From: Dolomitihabitans soli
GTDB lineage: Bacteria; Actinomycetota; Actinomycetes; Streptosporangiales; Streptosporangiaceae
Assembly (NCBI RefSeq): GCF_022213955.1
Contig: NZ_JAKNTW010000027.1
Coordinates: 103,843 to 167,842 of the forward strand
Direction: 5' to 3'
Length of the DNA stretch: 64,000 nucleotides
A program made the position numbers and the translations under genes. The notes beneath the pieces were generated by a model. It made no database searches. It saw only the letters and a list, made by a program, of their open reading frames with translations, and was not told where the DNA came from. Positions 51,364 to 60,182 of the stretch are shown piece by piece. How positions within the stretch are numbered: position 1 is the first letter of the stretch; every line of letters begins with the position of its first letter.

Positions 51364-52233
51364 ATGACCGGCGTGCTGAAGAGCGCCCTCTGCCTTGCGC
51401 TCGTCGCGCTGCTCGGCACCGCGTGCGGTGATCGGTCGCAGGCGGGATTGTCCCCCGTGGCCGACACCAAGGGCGGTACGGGCGTCAACTCCATGGAGAA
51501 GATCAGGAAGCGGGGCGAGATCGTGTTCGGAGTCAAGTTCGACACCCCGCCCTTCGGGTCGATCAGCGAGGGTGAGACGGAGCCTGAGGGCTTCGAGATC
51601 GACCTGGTCACCGAGGTCGCCCGCCGGATCGGCGTCGAGCCGAAGTTCGTCGAGGTCAACCCGAAGAACCGGGTGGCCAACCTGGACAGCGGGAAGATCG
51701 ACGTGATCACCGCGACCATGATCACGACTCGGGCGCGCGACAAGGCGATCGACTTCTCCGAGTCGTACTTCGAGGACGACCAGCGGTTGCTGGTCCGCGG
51801 CGACTCCACGCTGACCAGCGTCGACCAGCTTGACGGCAAGACGGTGGCGCTGGTGCAGGGCTCCACCGAGGAGAGCGTGCTACGCGAGAAGGCGCCGGGT
51901 GCCAAGATTCTCAGCTTCCAGTCCTGGCCGACGGCGCTGCAGGCACTCCTGCGCGGTGACGCCGACGCGGTCAGCACCACGGTCGGCATCCTCAGCGGTC
52001 TGAAGGCGGCCGCCGACAAGTCCGGCGAGAACGTGAAAATCGTCAGTCCGGGCATCGCGCAGGGCCCGCTCGGCATGGGTGTCCGGCAAGGAGACGCAGC
52101 CCTCCGTGACGAGGTCAATGCCGCGCTGATGGGCATGGCGGAGGACGGCACCTATGACCGGATCTACCGTGAATGGTGGAGAGACGTGCTGCCCGAGCCG
52201 TACCGCATCCGGGTAGTCCCGGCCGGGTCCTGA
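51364..52233 (+). CDS. Substrate-binding lipoprotein of the amino-acid-type importer
   Basis: 289 residues. Lipoprotein signal with lipobox LGTAC (Cys about residue 21), then a family 3 solute-binding fold (GEIVFGVKFDTPPFG, EGFEIDLVTEVARRIG, later DAVSTTVGILSG). Captures a polar amino acid or related guanidino compound outside the membrane. Gap of 84 bp after the ATPase, with AAGGAGG upstream. Confidence 0.93.
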   Translation: MTGVLKSALCLALVALLGTACGDRSQAGLSPVADTKGGTGVNSMEKIRKRGEIVFGVKFDTPPFGSISEGETEPEGFEIDLVTEVARRIGVEPKFVEVNPKNRVANLDSGKIDVITATMITTRARDKAIDFSESYFEDDQRLLVRGDSTLTSVDQLDGKTVALVQGSTEESVLREKAPGAKILSFQSWPTALQALLRGDADAVSTTVGILSGLKAAADKSGENVKIVSPGIAQGPLGMGVRQGDAALRDEVNAALMGMAEDGTYDRIYREWWRDVLPEPYRIRVVPAGS

Positions 52234-52237
52234 CGCC

Positions 52238-52993
52238 ATGTTCAACGACCTGAGCTGGACCGTGGTGCTCGACGAGCCGGGCCGGAGCTTCCTGCTGCAC
52301 GGGCTGTGGGTGACGGTGCAGCTCGCCGTACTCGCCATCATCGGCTCGACCGTGCTCGGGACGCTGGTGGCGCTCGGCCGGGTGTCGACCATGCCCGCGC
52401 TGGCGCCGCTGCGCTGGGCGCTCACGGCGTACGTGGAGTTCTTCCGGAACGTGCCGCTGCTCGTACAGCTCGTCTTCTGGAGCTTCGGCATGTTCAGCCT
52501 GGACCTCGTACGGGCCATGGCCGCACCGCTGAACGCCGTGTACACGAACCAGTTCCTCGCCGGACTGCTCGGCCTGACCATCTACACCTCGGCATACGTG
52601 GCGGAGGCGCTGCGCAGCGGCATCCAGTCGGTGCCCAGAGGGCAGTTGGAGGCGGCTCGCGCCTCCGGCCTCGGTTACTGGCCGGCGATGCGCGCGGTGG
52701 TGCTGCCGCAGGCGTTCGCGCTGGCCTTTCCCGCGATCGGCAACCAGTACGTGGGCGCCACCAAGAACACGTCGGTGGTGATGGCGATCGGCGTCACCGA
52801 CCTGGTGTTCCAGGCACAGCAGATCGAGTCGGCCACGTTCGCCGCGTTCGAGGCCTACACCGCGGTGCTGGTCATCTTCGTGGTCGTCTGCCTGGCCGAG
52901 TCGGCGCTGCTCGCGCTGGCCGTACGAGGGCTGGTGACCAGGGTCCGGCCGGGTGCCAAGATCACGGCCCGTGTCCCGGCGCTGGAGGCGTGA
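52238..52993 (+). CDS. ABC permease, His/Glu/Gln/Arg type (first)
   Basis: 251 residues, several transmembrane helices and the EAA loop (EAARASGLGYWPAMRAVVLPQA) that docks the ATPase. It starts 4 bp after the binding-protein stop. Confidence 0.93.
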   Translation: MFNDLSWTVVLDEPGRSFLLHGLWVTVQLAVLAIIGSTVLGTLVALGRVSTMPALAPLRWALTAYVEFFRNVPLLVQLVFWSFGMFSLDLVRAMAAPLNAVYTNQFLAGLLGLTIYTSAYVAEALRSGIQSVPRGQLEAARASGLGYWPAMRAVVLPQAFALAFPAIGNQYVGATKNTSVVMAIGVTDLVFQAQQIESATFAAFEAYTAVLVIFVVVCLAESALLALAVRGLVTRVRPGAKITARVPALEA

Positions 52994-52995
52994 GC

Positions 52996-53637
52996 ATGGA
53001 CGCGATCATCGACAACCTGCCCTTCATGCTGGCCGGGCTGTGGGAGACGGCGAAACTGGCGGCGCTGGCGATCGCGCTCAGCGCGGTCCTCGGCGTACTG
53101 GCCGGCGCGACGCGGTCGGCGCGCGCCCGCTACCTGCGGTGGCCGGCCATCGCCTACATCCAGCTCATCCGCAGCACACCACTGATCGTCTTCATTCTCT
53201 ACAGCTATTTCGTGCTCGCCGATCTGGGTCTGGACCTCAGCCCGTTCTGGGCGGGCGTCATCGCGCTGGGCGTCTTCACCAGCGCCTACCTCGCGCAGAT
53301 CGTGCACGCGGGCATCAGTTCGGTGCCGCCGGGACAGTGGGAGGCCGCCCGCGCGTCGGGACTCTCCCACGTGAGCACCCTGCGGCACGTGGTGCTGCCA
53401 CAGGCGCTGCGCCGGATGGCCCCGGCGCTGGTGTCCGAGTTCATCAAGTTGATCAAGGACACCTCGCTGGTCTCCATCATCGGCGTCTTCGAGTTCTTCC
53501 ACCGGGTCGAGGTGACCAACTCCCGGGTGCTCACCGAACCCTTCGCGGTCCTCGGCTTCGCAGCAGCCTGCTATTTCATCATCAATTACGGACTCAGCCG
53601 CGTCGCTCGACGCCTCGAGCTGCGGCTGGACGTCTAA
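52996..53637 (+). CDS. ABC permease, His/Glu/Gln/Arg type (second)
   Basis: 213 residues with about five helices and the EAA loop (EAARASGLSHVSTLRHVVLPQA). The ATG at 52996 has GGAGG at good spacing; a GTG at 52990 overlapping the previous stop is possible. Forms the membrane heterodimer with the previous gene. Confidence 0.93.
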   Translation: MDAIIDNLPFMLAGLWETAKLAALAIALSAVLGVLAGATRSARARYLRWPAIAYIQLIRSTPLIVFILYSYFVLADLGLDLSPFWAGVIALGVFTSAYLAQIVHAGISSVPPGQWEAARASGLSHVSTLRHVVLPQALRRMAPALVSEFIKLIKDTSLVSIIGVFEFFHRVEVTNSRVLTEPFAVLGFAAACYFIINYGLSRVARRLELRLDV

Positions 53638-53657
53638 CCAGAAAGGATCAACCAAGC

Positions 53658-54647
53658 GTGTCTGAAATGCGGCTCAACCTGCCCTTCGTCGGCATTCCTT
53701 CCTTCCAGCGGTCTCCCATCGTCAGCGACCTCTCCCAGCTGGACGCGGATCTGGCGATCCTCGGGGTGCCCAACGACGAGGGCTCCCCCTGGTATCCGGG
53801 CGCGCGGATGGCGCCACGAGCGATCCGCGAGCAGTCGGTGCGATACGCGGGGTACGGCCGGATGCAGGCCTCGTCCGGCTATTTCGACATCGAGGAGGAG
53901 CGGCGCTACCTCGAGTACGAGACCGCCAACCAGCGGATCGTGGACTGCGGGGACGTCGACATCATCTACTCCAACCCCGAGCAGACCTTCAAGAACATCA
54001 CCCGCAGCACCGCGCAGATCCTGGAGGCGGGAGCGGTCCCGATCGTGCTCGGGGGCGAGCACTCGGTCACCTACGGCGTGGTGCGCGCCTATGAGGAGCC
54101 GATCTGCGTCGTCCACTTCGACGCGCACCTCGACTACCGGCCGTTCATCCACGGCGCCGAGTACGGCAACGGCAGCCCGATGCTGAAGATCGGGAAGCTG
54201 CCGAACGTCGAGAAGATCGTTCAGATCGGCAGCCGGGGCATGCGCGCGGCCCAGAACGACCTCGCCGAGAGCCGGGCCAACGGCAACGACGTCTTCACCA
54301 TGAAGGGTTACCGGAAGGCCGGCATCGATCAGGTGCTCGCGACCCTGCCGAAGGGCCGCAAGGTGTATGTGAGCGTGGACATCGACGTGCTCGACATGCC
54401 GCTGGTGCCGGGGTGCGCCTCAGCCGAGGCGGACGGCATGTCCTACGAGGAACTGCGCCAGACGATCTTCGCGATCGTCCGGGAGCACGAGCTCGTCGGC
54501 TTCGACGTCGTGGAGATCAACCCGATGCTCGACGTGGCCTCCAACGTCACCTCCCAGCTCGGCGCCCAACTCGCCATCGAAACGATGGCACGCGCTGTGG
54601 AGAACTCCGACTACCTGCGCCGCAAGGACCGCCTGCCCACGCCGTAA
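53658..54647 (+). CDS. Agmatinase/guanidino-hydrolase (ureohydrolase family)
   Basis: 329 residues from a GTG with AAAGGAT upstream. Full Mn ligand set: GGEHSVTYG, VHFDAHLDYR, VSVDIDVLDMPLVPG. GGEHS and the longer length fit agmatinase, guanidinobutyrase or guanidinopropionase-like enzymes rather than arginase sensu stricto. As the last gene of the importer operon it probably hydrolyses the imported guanidino compound to urea and an amine or amino acid. Confidence 0.9.
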   Translation: MSEMRLNLPFVGIPSFQRSPIVSDLSQLDADLAILGVPNDEGSPWYPGARMAPRAIREQSVRYAGYGRMQASSGYFDIEEERRYLEYETANQRIVDCGDVDIIYSNPEQTFKNITRSTAQILEAGAVPIVLGGEHSVTYGVVRAYEEPICVVHFDAHLDYRPFIHGAEYGNGSPMLKIGKLPNVEKIVQIGSRGMRAAQNDLAESRANGNDVFTMKGYRKAGIDQVLATLPKGRKVYVSVDIDVLDMPLVPGCASAEADGMSYEELRQTIFAIVREHELVGFDVVEINPMLDVASNVTSQLGAQLAIETMARAVENSDYLRRKDRLPTP

Positions 54648-54795
54648 CCCAGCCCGGAACACCCGGCCCGCCGCGCCGCACAGGCGATCAGCTTTCGTAC
54701 GGCCCGCGGGCCGGGAGGGTCAGTTCCGGGCCGGCGGCGCAAGCGCTTTCAAAGAGTGATTGCCGATGTACAAATTGTGATCTACGCTCGCGGTC

Positions 54796-55860
54796 ATGGG
54801 TATCCCTACTGAATCGATCGGCAGCATCCCCCGACCCCCCGCCTTACTGACCGCGCTGTCTGAGCACGCCTCGGGCGCGATCGGCGACACCGAGCTGGCA
54901 GCGGCGCAGTCCGAGGCCGTCGCCGACACGATCACACGACTGACGCGACTCGGTTGCCCGGTCCTGGTCGACGGCGAACAGTCCAAACCCAGCTTCGTCA
55001 CCTACCCGATCAGCGGACTGGAACATCTTGCGAGCGACGGCGCCGTCATCCCCTTCGCCGACGGGCACACGCGCCAGCTGCCGCGTTTGACCGCCGGTCC
55101 CTTCCGTTACCAGGTCCACGCGGAGACCTACCTGCGCCAGGCGCGACAGCACACCGAGCTGCCGCTCAAGCAGGCCGTCATCGCCCCGTCGGCGCTCAGC
55201 CTGTTGTATCCGGCTGAGCCCATCCACGACTATCCGCGCAAGGCGTTCTTGGACGACCTGACGGCCGGGGCCGAGAACGACATCCGCGGCTGCCTGGACG
55301 CGGGCGCCCACGCGGTGCAGCTGGACTTCACCGAAGGACGGCTGTCGCTCAAACTCGATCCCAGCGGCGGGCTGCTGGACGACTTCATCGCCCTCAACAA
55401 TCAGGTGCTGGAGCGGTTCGACTCGGCCGAGCGGGCCCGCGTCGGGGTGCACACCTGCCCTGGTGGCGACCAGGACTCGACCCACAGCGCCGACGTCGAC
55501 TACGCCGGTCTGCTGCCGAAGCTCTTCGCCCTGCAAGCGGGCAACTTCTACATCCAGCTGGCCGGTGAGCCCGATCCGGCCCGGATCCTGGGCATAGTCG
55601 CCGAGCACCTACGCCCCGGCATCCGCGTCTTCATCGGTGTCACCGATCCGATCGACCCGCGGGTGGAGACTCCCGAACAGGTCCGGGACCGGGTCCTGCT
55701 GGCCGCGCGGCACATTCCGGTCGAGCAGCTGGGCACCTGTGACGACTGCGGCTTCGCCCCGTTCGCCGACGACACCTCCACCTCCCGTGAGACCGCGTTC
55801 GCCAAGATCTCCGCCCGCGTGGAGGGCACCAGGATGGCCGCCGAGGCATTGGGAGTCTGA
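54796..55860 (+). CDS. MetE-like (cobalamin-independent methionine synthase C-domain family) protein
   Basis: 354 residues, single (beta/alpha)8 barrel related to the catalytic half of MetE. The zinc-binding set is visible: GVHTCPGGD (His-x-Cys, about 217-219) and LGTCDDCGFAPF (Cys near 317). Single-domain members transfer methyl or related groups between thiols, and several are stress or catabolism linked; the acceptor here is unknown. Upstream, CAAGCGCTTTCA (about 54741-54752) resembles a LacI-type half-operator. Confidence 0.8.
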   Translation: MGIPTESIGSIPRPPALLTALSEHASGAIGDTELAAAQSEAVADTITRLTRLGCPVLVDGEQSKPSFVTYPISGLEHLASDGAVIPFADGHTRQLPRLTAGPFRYQVHAETYLRQARQHTELPLKQAVIAPSALSLLYPAEPIHDYPRKAFLDDLTAGAENDIRGCLDAGAHAVQLDFTEGRLSLKLDPSGGLLDDFIALNNQVLERFDSAERARVGVHTCPGGDQDSTHSADVDYAGLLPKLFALQAGNFYIQLAGEPDPARILGIVAEHLRPGIRVFIGVTDPIDPRVETPEQVRDRVLLAARHIPVEQLGTCDDCGFAPFADDTSTSRETAFAKISARVEGTRMAAEALGV

Positions 55861-56110
55861 GCCGGAGGATCACAGCGCCGTCACCCGCGGCTCGGCGACG
55901 ACCGTCCACGTCACTGAACGATCCTCAAGGTCAGGTCGTGGAGCCGGGCCGCGGTCTTCCGGTCGAAGCACGGGTGGTCAGGCCGAACGGCTCGGCCGCG
56001 CCGGTCACCACTGACCGTACGATAGGAACCCTCGTAGCCGTCAGGGCTACCGACGTGTCCGCGATCCTGGCGGAGGGGTCGCCGTCTGGAACGGCGCGCG
56101 GCGTGAAGAG
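55861..56110. other. Spacer between convergent genes
   Basis: About 250 bp between the MetE-like gene and the beta-propeller gene; no gene, repeat or convincing terminator stem was recognised. Confidence 0.4.
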
Positions 56111-58855
56111 CTAGCCGCCCGCCGTTCCGTTCGTCACCCGGATCGCGGACACATCGCCGGTCGTGCTCCCGACGTACACCAGGCCGCCCGCCACCACCGG
56201 GGTCGTCCCGACCTGGCCGCTGGTCCGGTAGGTCCACCGGGCCGTGCCGGTGGCGGCGTCGAGCGCGTGCACCCGGCCGTCGACGTTCCCGACGTACACG
56301 ACGCCGTCCGCCACCGCCGGGCGGGACAGGACGCCGTCGCCGGCCGGGAAGCTCCACCGCCCCGTGCCCGAGGCGGCGTCGAGCGCGTACAGCCGGTCGT
56401 TGACGTGATGCAGGTACACGGTGCCGCGGGCCACGACGAGGCCGCCGCGAATGCCGTCGCCGCTGCCGGGTGCGAAGCGCCACGACTTCCGGCCGGTGGC
56501 GGCGTCCAGCTTGTGCAGCACGCCGTCGCCGCCGACGTACACCGCCCCGCCGCTCACCACGGGGCCGGCGGTGATCCGGACGTCGGACCGGAAGCTCCAC
56601 CGCGGCCTGCCGGTGGCGCGATCCAGCGCGTGGACGTGGCCGTTCCTGGTCGCGATGTAGACGGTTGCGCCGCTCGTCACCGGATCGATGGCATCGGTTC
56701 CCCCAGCCGCCCGGAAGCGCCAGCGCTGCTTCCCCGTGGCGGCGTCCAGCGCGTACACCAGGCCGTCGGCGCTGCCGACATAGACGGTGCCGCCGGCCAC
56801 CGACGGCGTGGCGAAATCGACGCCCCCGCCGACCCTGGCCCGCCATCGCAGCCGGCCGGTGGCCGCGTCCAGCGCGACGACCGCGGAGTTCTCGCCGCAT
56901 GTGTACACCGTGCCCGCCGCCAGCACGACACCGCTCGACCTGTCGACCTGGCGGCTCCACCGCACCCGGCCCGAGGCGGTGTCCAGGGACACGATCCGGC
57001 CGTCGCTGTTCCCGGCGTACACGGCGCCGCCGGCCACCGCCAGTCCGGGGGAGACGTAGCCGCCGGTCTGGCGACTCCACCGCGCCGCGCCCGAGGCGGC
57101 GTCCAGCGCGTACACGTTGCCGTCGCGACTGCCGGCGTACACGGTGCCGCCCGCGAGCACGAGGTCGTCGACGCTCTGGTCGGCCGGGAAGCTCCAACCG
57201 GCATGGCGGGCGCGGCGGAGGCCGTCGCCGGGGACGGCGGCTCCCGGCTGGTAGCGGGCCAGCAAATTCCGCTGGAGCAGCGGGGTGAGCAGCCGTACGG
57301 CCTGCCGCGAGGTGGACCTCAGGCGGGCGAGGACCGGCCCCGCGATGACGACGGACTCGTCCAGCGATCCGCTCGCCAGGAGGAGCGTGTGCGTGATGGC
57401 GTGGGAGCCCTCGTAGGCGGGGTCGTGAACGCCGCTCTCCTTGATGTGGGCGACTTCGGTGGTGAACGCCTTCCGTGCGGCGGCGGGGGAGGGGAACACC
57501 CAGTCCACCACGACGGAGACGACGGCCTCTTCGTCCGTCGGCGGTATCCAATCGCAGCCCACGGGTTTCGGCGACGTCACTCCCGCCAGGGTCCTCGTCC
57601 CGGGGTTGGGGCGGTAGCCGTCCCCGGCAACGCCCATGTCGCGGCCGGTCAGGAGGGCGCAGGCGTCCGGCCAGGCGGCCAGGGGGACGTCGCCGAACGG
57701 GGGCGGCGCGGTGGAGAGCCCATAGGCCGCCTGGTAGGCGACGATCCGGCCGGCGTTGTCGTAGACGAAGGCCATGCCCGGGGCCGTGCCCATGAGGAAT
57801 GCGCGGGAGGGCGGCGTGTCGATGGGCAACCCGCTGAGGCGGCCGGTGACGGTGTTCAGGGAGAGCAGGAAGGCCGGCAGGGGCCAGTCGCCATGGACCT
57901 CTAGAAAACCTCTGTCCGAGATTCTGGGATATCTGCCGATGAGGAGGGGTTGGCTCCAGGGCTCCGGTTCCGTGACCCGGTCGGGCGGGCGGCGCTCGAC
58001 GGCCTCGCGGGCGGTGGACAGCCGCCGGCCCTCCGGAGAGTAGAACGCCTCGACGTCTCCGGCCTGGACGTACACGAACCCGTCCGCACCGGCGGTGAGC
58101 CTGAGCGTGGGCGCGGTCCCCGCCTCCGCCTCCGCCTCCGCCTTCAACGGCAGCGAGCGCGTCCAGCGGGCCCGCAGGGTGTGGGGATCCACCGAGGCGA
58201 GCTCGATCCGGTTCCCCGCGCAGGAACTGAGCAGCATGATCGCCCGGGAGGTGGCGACGCCGTGCGGATCGCAGTGCCGCGGACGGGTCGTCCGCACCGT
58301 CGGCCTGCCGGTCCGGAGATCGAACGTGGTGAAGGCGACGGGGTCGGCCTGCCGGTCCACGACCGTGACACCTCCTTCGGTCACCATGATGCTCAGACCG
58401 AAGTAGCGGCGGTCGGCCGCCGCCGCCGAGCCGCCGGCGGCGGCGGTGACCTTACGCCGCCACAGCAGCGCGCCCGTGGCGAGCTCGTAGCCGGACATGA
58501 GGTAGCCGGCCACGCCGGACACCTCTCTCGACACGATGATCGTCGCGGGTGCGACCCACACGCCGGTGATGGGGGCGGAGCCGCCGGGGTCGGCCGGGAC
58601 GGTGTAGCGCCGCCTGCCGGTGAGCGGGTCGTGGACCGCCACGGCCCCCTGCGGCGTCGCCACGGCGAGTGCCTCGCCGGACAGGCCGTAGCGGAGGTTC
58701 TCGACAGCCGCCGGGTCTTCGACGTTGGCGGGCAGGGACCACAAGGCCCGCCATCCGGTCGGCCCCCAGGGGAGGCGCGGCGCGTCCGTCGCTACGGCCG
58801 AGCCGGTCACCAGGGCCACGGCCAGCATGAGCGCGAGCCGGCGCACGGTCAGCAT
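56111..58855 (-). CDS. Secreted PQQ-type beta-propeller repeat protein
   Basis: 914 residues from the ATG at 58855 (a GTG at 58846 is possible). Signal peptide (about 1-24), an N-terminal region of about 400 residues with weaker propeller-like repeats (WRALWSLPANVEDPAAVEN, GALLWRRKV), an insertion, then from about residue 550 eight full PQQ-like repeats plus a partial ninth (type GGTVYAGSRDGNVYALDAASG-ARW). Eight blades suggest a closed propeller binding a ligand or partner outside the membrane. Its start overlaps the end of the membrane gene upstream, so the two are coupled. Confidence 0.85.
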   Translation of the reverse strand: MLTVRRLALMLAVALVTGSAVATDAPRLPWGPTGWRALWSLPANVEDPAAVENLRYGLSGEALAVATPQGAVAVHDPLTGRRRYTVPADPGGSAPITGVWVAPATIIVSREVSGVAGYLMSGYELATGALLWRRKVTAAAGGSAAAADRRYFGLSIMVTEGGVTVVDRQADPVAFTTFDLRTGRPTVRTTRPRHCDPHGVATSRAIMLLSSCAGNRIELASVDPHTLRARWTRSLPLKAEAEAEAGTAPTLRLTAGADGFVYVQAGDVEAFYSPEGRRLSTAREAVERRPPDRVTEPEPWSQPLLIGRYPRISDRGFLEVHGDWPLPAFLLSLNTVTGRLSGLPIDTPPSRAFLMGTAPGMAFVYDNAGRIVAYQAAYGLSTAPPPFGDVPLAAWPDACALLTGRDMGVAGDGYRPNPGTRTLAGVTSPKPVGCDWIPPTDEEAVVSVVVDWVFPSPAAARKAFTTEVAHIKESGVHDPAYEGSHAITHTLLLASGSLDESVVIAGPVLARLRSTSRQAVRLLTPLLQRNLLARYQPGAAVPGDGLRRARHAGWSFPADQSVDDLVLAGGTVYAGSRDGNVYALDAASGAARWSRQTGGYVSPGLAVAGGAVYAGNSDGRIVSLDTASGRVRWSRQVDRSSGVVLAAGTVYTCGENSAVVALDAATGRLRWRARVGGGVDFATPSVAGGTVYVGSADGLVYALDAATGKQRWRFRAAGGTDAIDPVTSGATVYIATRNGHVHALDRATGRPRWSFRSDVRITAGPVVSGGAVYVGGDGVLHKLDAATGRKSWRFAPGSGDGIRGGLVVARGTVYLHHVNDRLYALDAASGTGRWSFPAGDGVLSRPAVADGVVYVGNVDGRVHALDAATGTARWTYRTSGQVGTTPVVAGGLVYVGSTTGDVSAIRVTNGTAGG

Positions 58856-59712
58856 CCCTTGGTCTTCGGGAACATGACGCACACCTTGGCGGCGGGCACC
58901 GGCGCCCACCCGCCCAGCGGCGCCTCGGCGTAGACGGAGCGGAAGGCGTCGGCCTCGCCGGTCAGCCGGAACGGGGCCCCGTCCGGCCCGTTGATCACGA
59001 CCTGCTCGGGCCGGTCGTCCGCCAGCACCGTGGCCAGGAGGTCGAACTCGTAGTACGCCTTCTTGCCCTTGATCGATATGCTCAGCGTGATCCGCTCGTC
59101 CCGTTTGAGGTCGATCTGCTTCTTCGAGAAGTACGAGACGTCAAGATCCTCGGATGTGGTGAAACGGGGCACCGGCCGATCGAGGTCGGCGAGGAGTTCG
59201 ACGGTGTCGGTCACTCCGGCGGTGTTGGCCTGTAGGAACGCGCCGTCCGATCGCGGTTTGCGGACGAGGATGCGCGGCTTGAGATCGACGATGCGCAGGC
59301 CGTCCCGGTTTCCCACAAGGACGACCGTGGCGTTCATCCAGTCGGTCACGGAGCCGTGGTGGCGGTTCAACAATGCGGCGCGTTTGTCGGCGGCCGCCCT
59401 GCCCAGCAGAATTCCCCGTTCTTCCGGATCGGTCACCGGCTCCCGCAGGACGATGTCCCGCTCGTCGTAGTGGATGGCCACGTGGCCGATCGTGACGGGG
59501 GGCGCGCCGCTGATCCGGTCGATCGCGTCGGTTCCGCGGGAGGTGAACCAGGTGGTGAACACCACGCCGATGGCCGCGATGAGCACGGCGCTGGCGATGC
59601 CCGCCACCCATGCCCGCACCCCTTTCCAGCCGCCGCCCTCGGCCGGCCCTTCCTGGAGCGGCTGTCTCCCGCCGCTGCCTTTTCCGGTCTTGTTCCCGCG
59701 ACCTTTGCCCAT
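58849..59712 (-). CDS. Single-pass membrane protein, partner of the beta-propeller protein
   Basis: 287 residues: basic Gly/Lys-rich cytoplasmic N-terminus, transmembrane helix (about 33-57, AWVAGIASAVLIAAIGVVFTTW), then an extracellular region of about 230 residues rich in beta strands (TIGHVAIHYDERDIVLREPV, ERITLSISIKGKKAYYEF). Family not recognised. Coupled with the propeller gene (7-bp overlap), suggesting a surface complex. Confidence 0.7.
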   Translation of the reverse strand: MGKGRGNKTGKGSGGRQPLQEGPAEGGGWKGVRAWVAGIASAVLIAAIGVVFTTWFTSRGTDAIDRISGAPPVTIGHVAIHYDERDIVLREPVTDPEERGILLGRAAADKRAALLNRHHGSVTDWMNATVVLVGNRDGLRIVDLKPRILVRKPRSDGAFLQANTAGVTDTVELLADLDRPVPRFTTSEDLDVSYFSKKQIDLKRDERITLSISIKGKKAYYEFDLLATVLADDRPEQVVINGPDGAPFRLTGEADAFRSVYAEAPLGGWAPVPAAKVCVMFPKTKGC

Positions 59713-60182
59713 AAGCGATATATCCCTCAGGTGGATATGCGATCAGGGTGAGAGTAGACGGCGATCATAACGCCGCGTCACAGGGTCGCGCGCTCGTGAT
59801 GCGAATTACGCCATTATCAGCATGTGGGAATTCGGTACATTCAACGCTTTTCAACTTGCTTCGCGGAGTTGCGGCACAAGAATGATTCTTTGACGAGCTG
59901 ACATGAGATCTAGTGGGCTTGGCCGATCGCTGAGGTGGCCGGCGTGGTCGCTTCTGCGGTGCTGAGCCGTACGGCAGGACACAGGAGCCGCGCCGGGCGT
60001 CGATGCGCGGTTCTCGACGCTGTCGAGGTCGCGCCGGGAAAGATCGTTATGGCTGTTCCGGGTTATCGCACAAATGGGCTGACATCCACGCTCCGGTGGC
60101 CGGGGTGGCCGGAAAATCGTTCGCTCCCGCCGTACGTCCTGGGGCAGCATGGCCACGGCGGTGTCGGCACTCGGGAGGGCGG
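59713..60182. other. Intergenic region before the ABC exporter
   Basis: About 470 bp between divergent genes. No gene recognised on either strand; frames here lack conserved features. GGGAGGGCGG at 60173-60182 is the ribosome site for the exporter. Promoters for both neighbours are expected but not resolved. Confidence 0.4.

Noticed and set aside
56267..57904. Plus-strand open frame of 545 codons
   Set aside because: Antisense shadow of the PQQ-propeller gene, His/Gly/Arg-rich, no start context.
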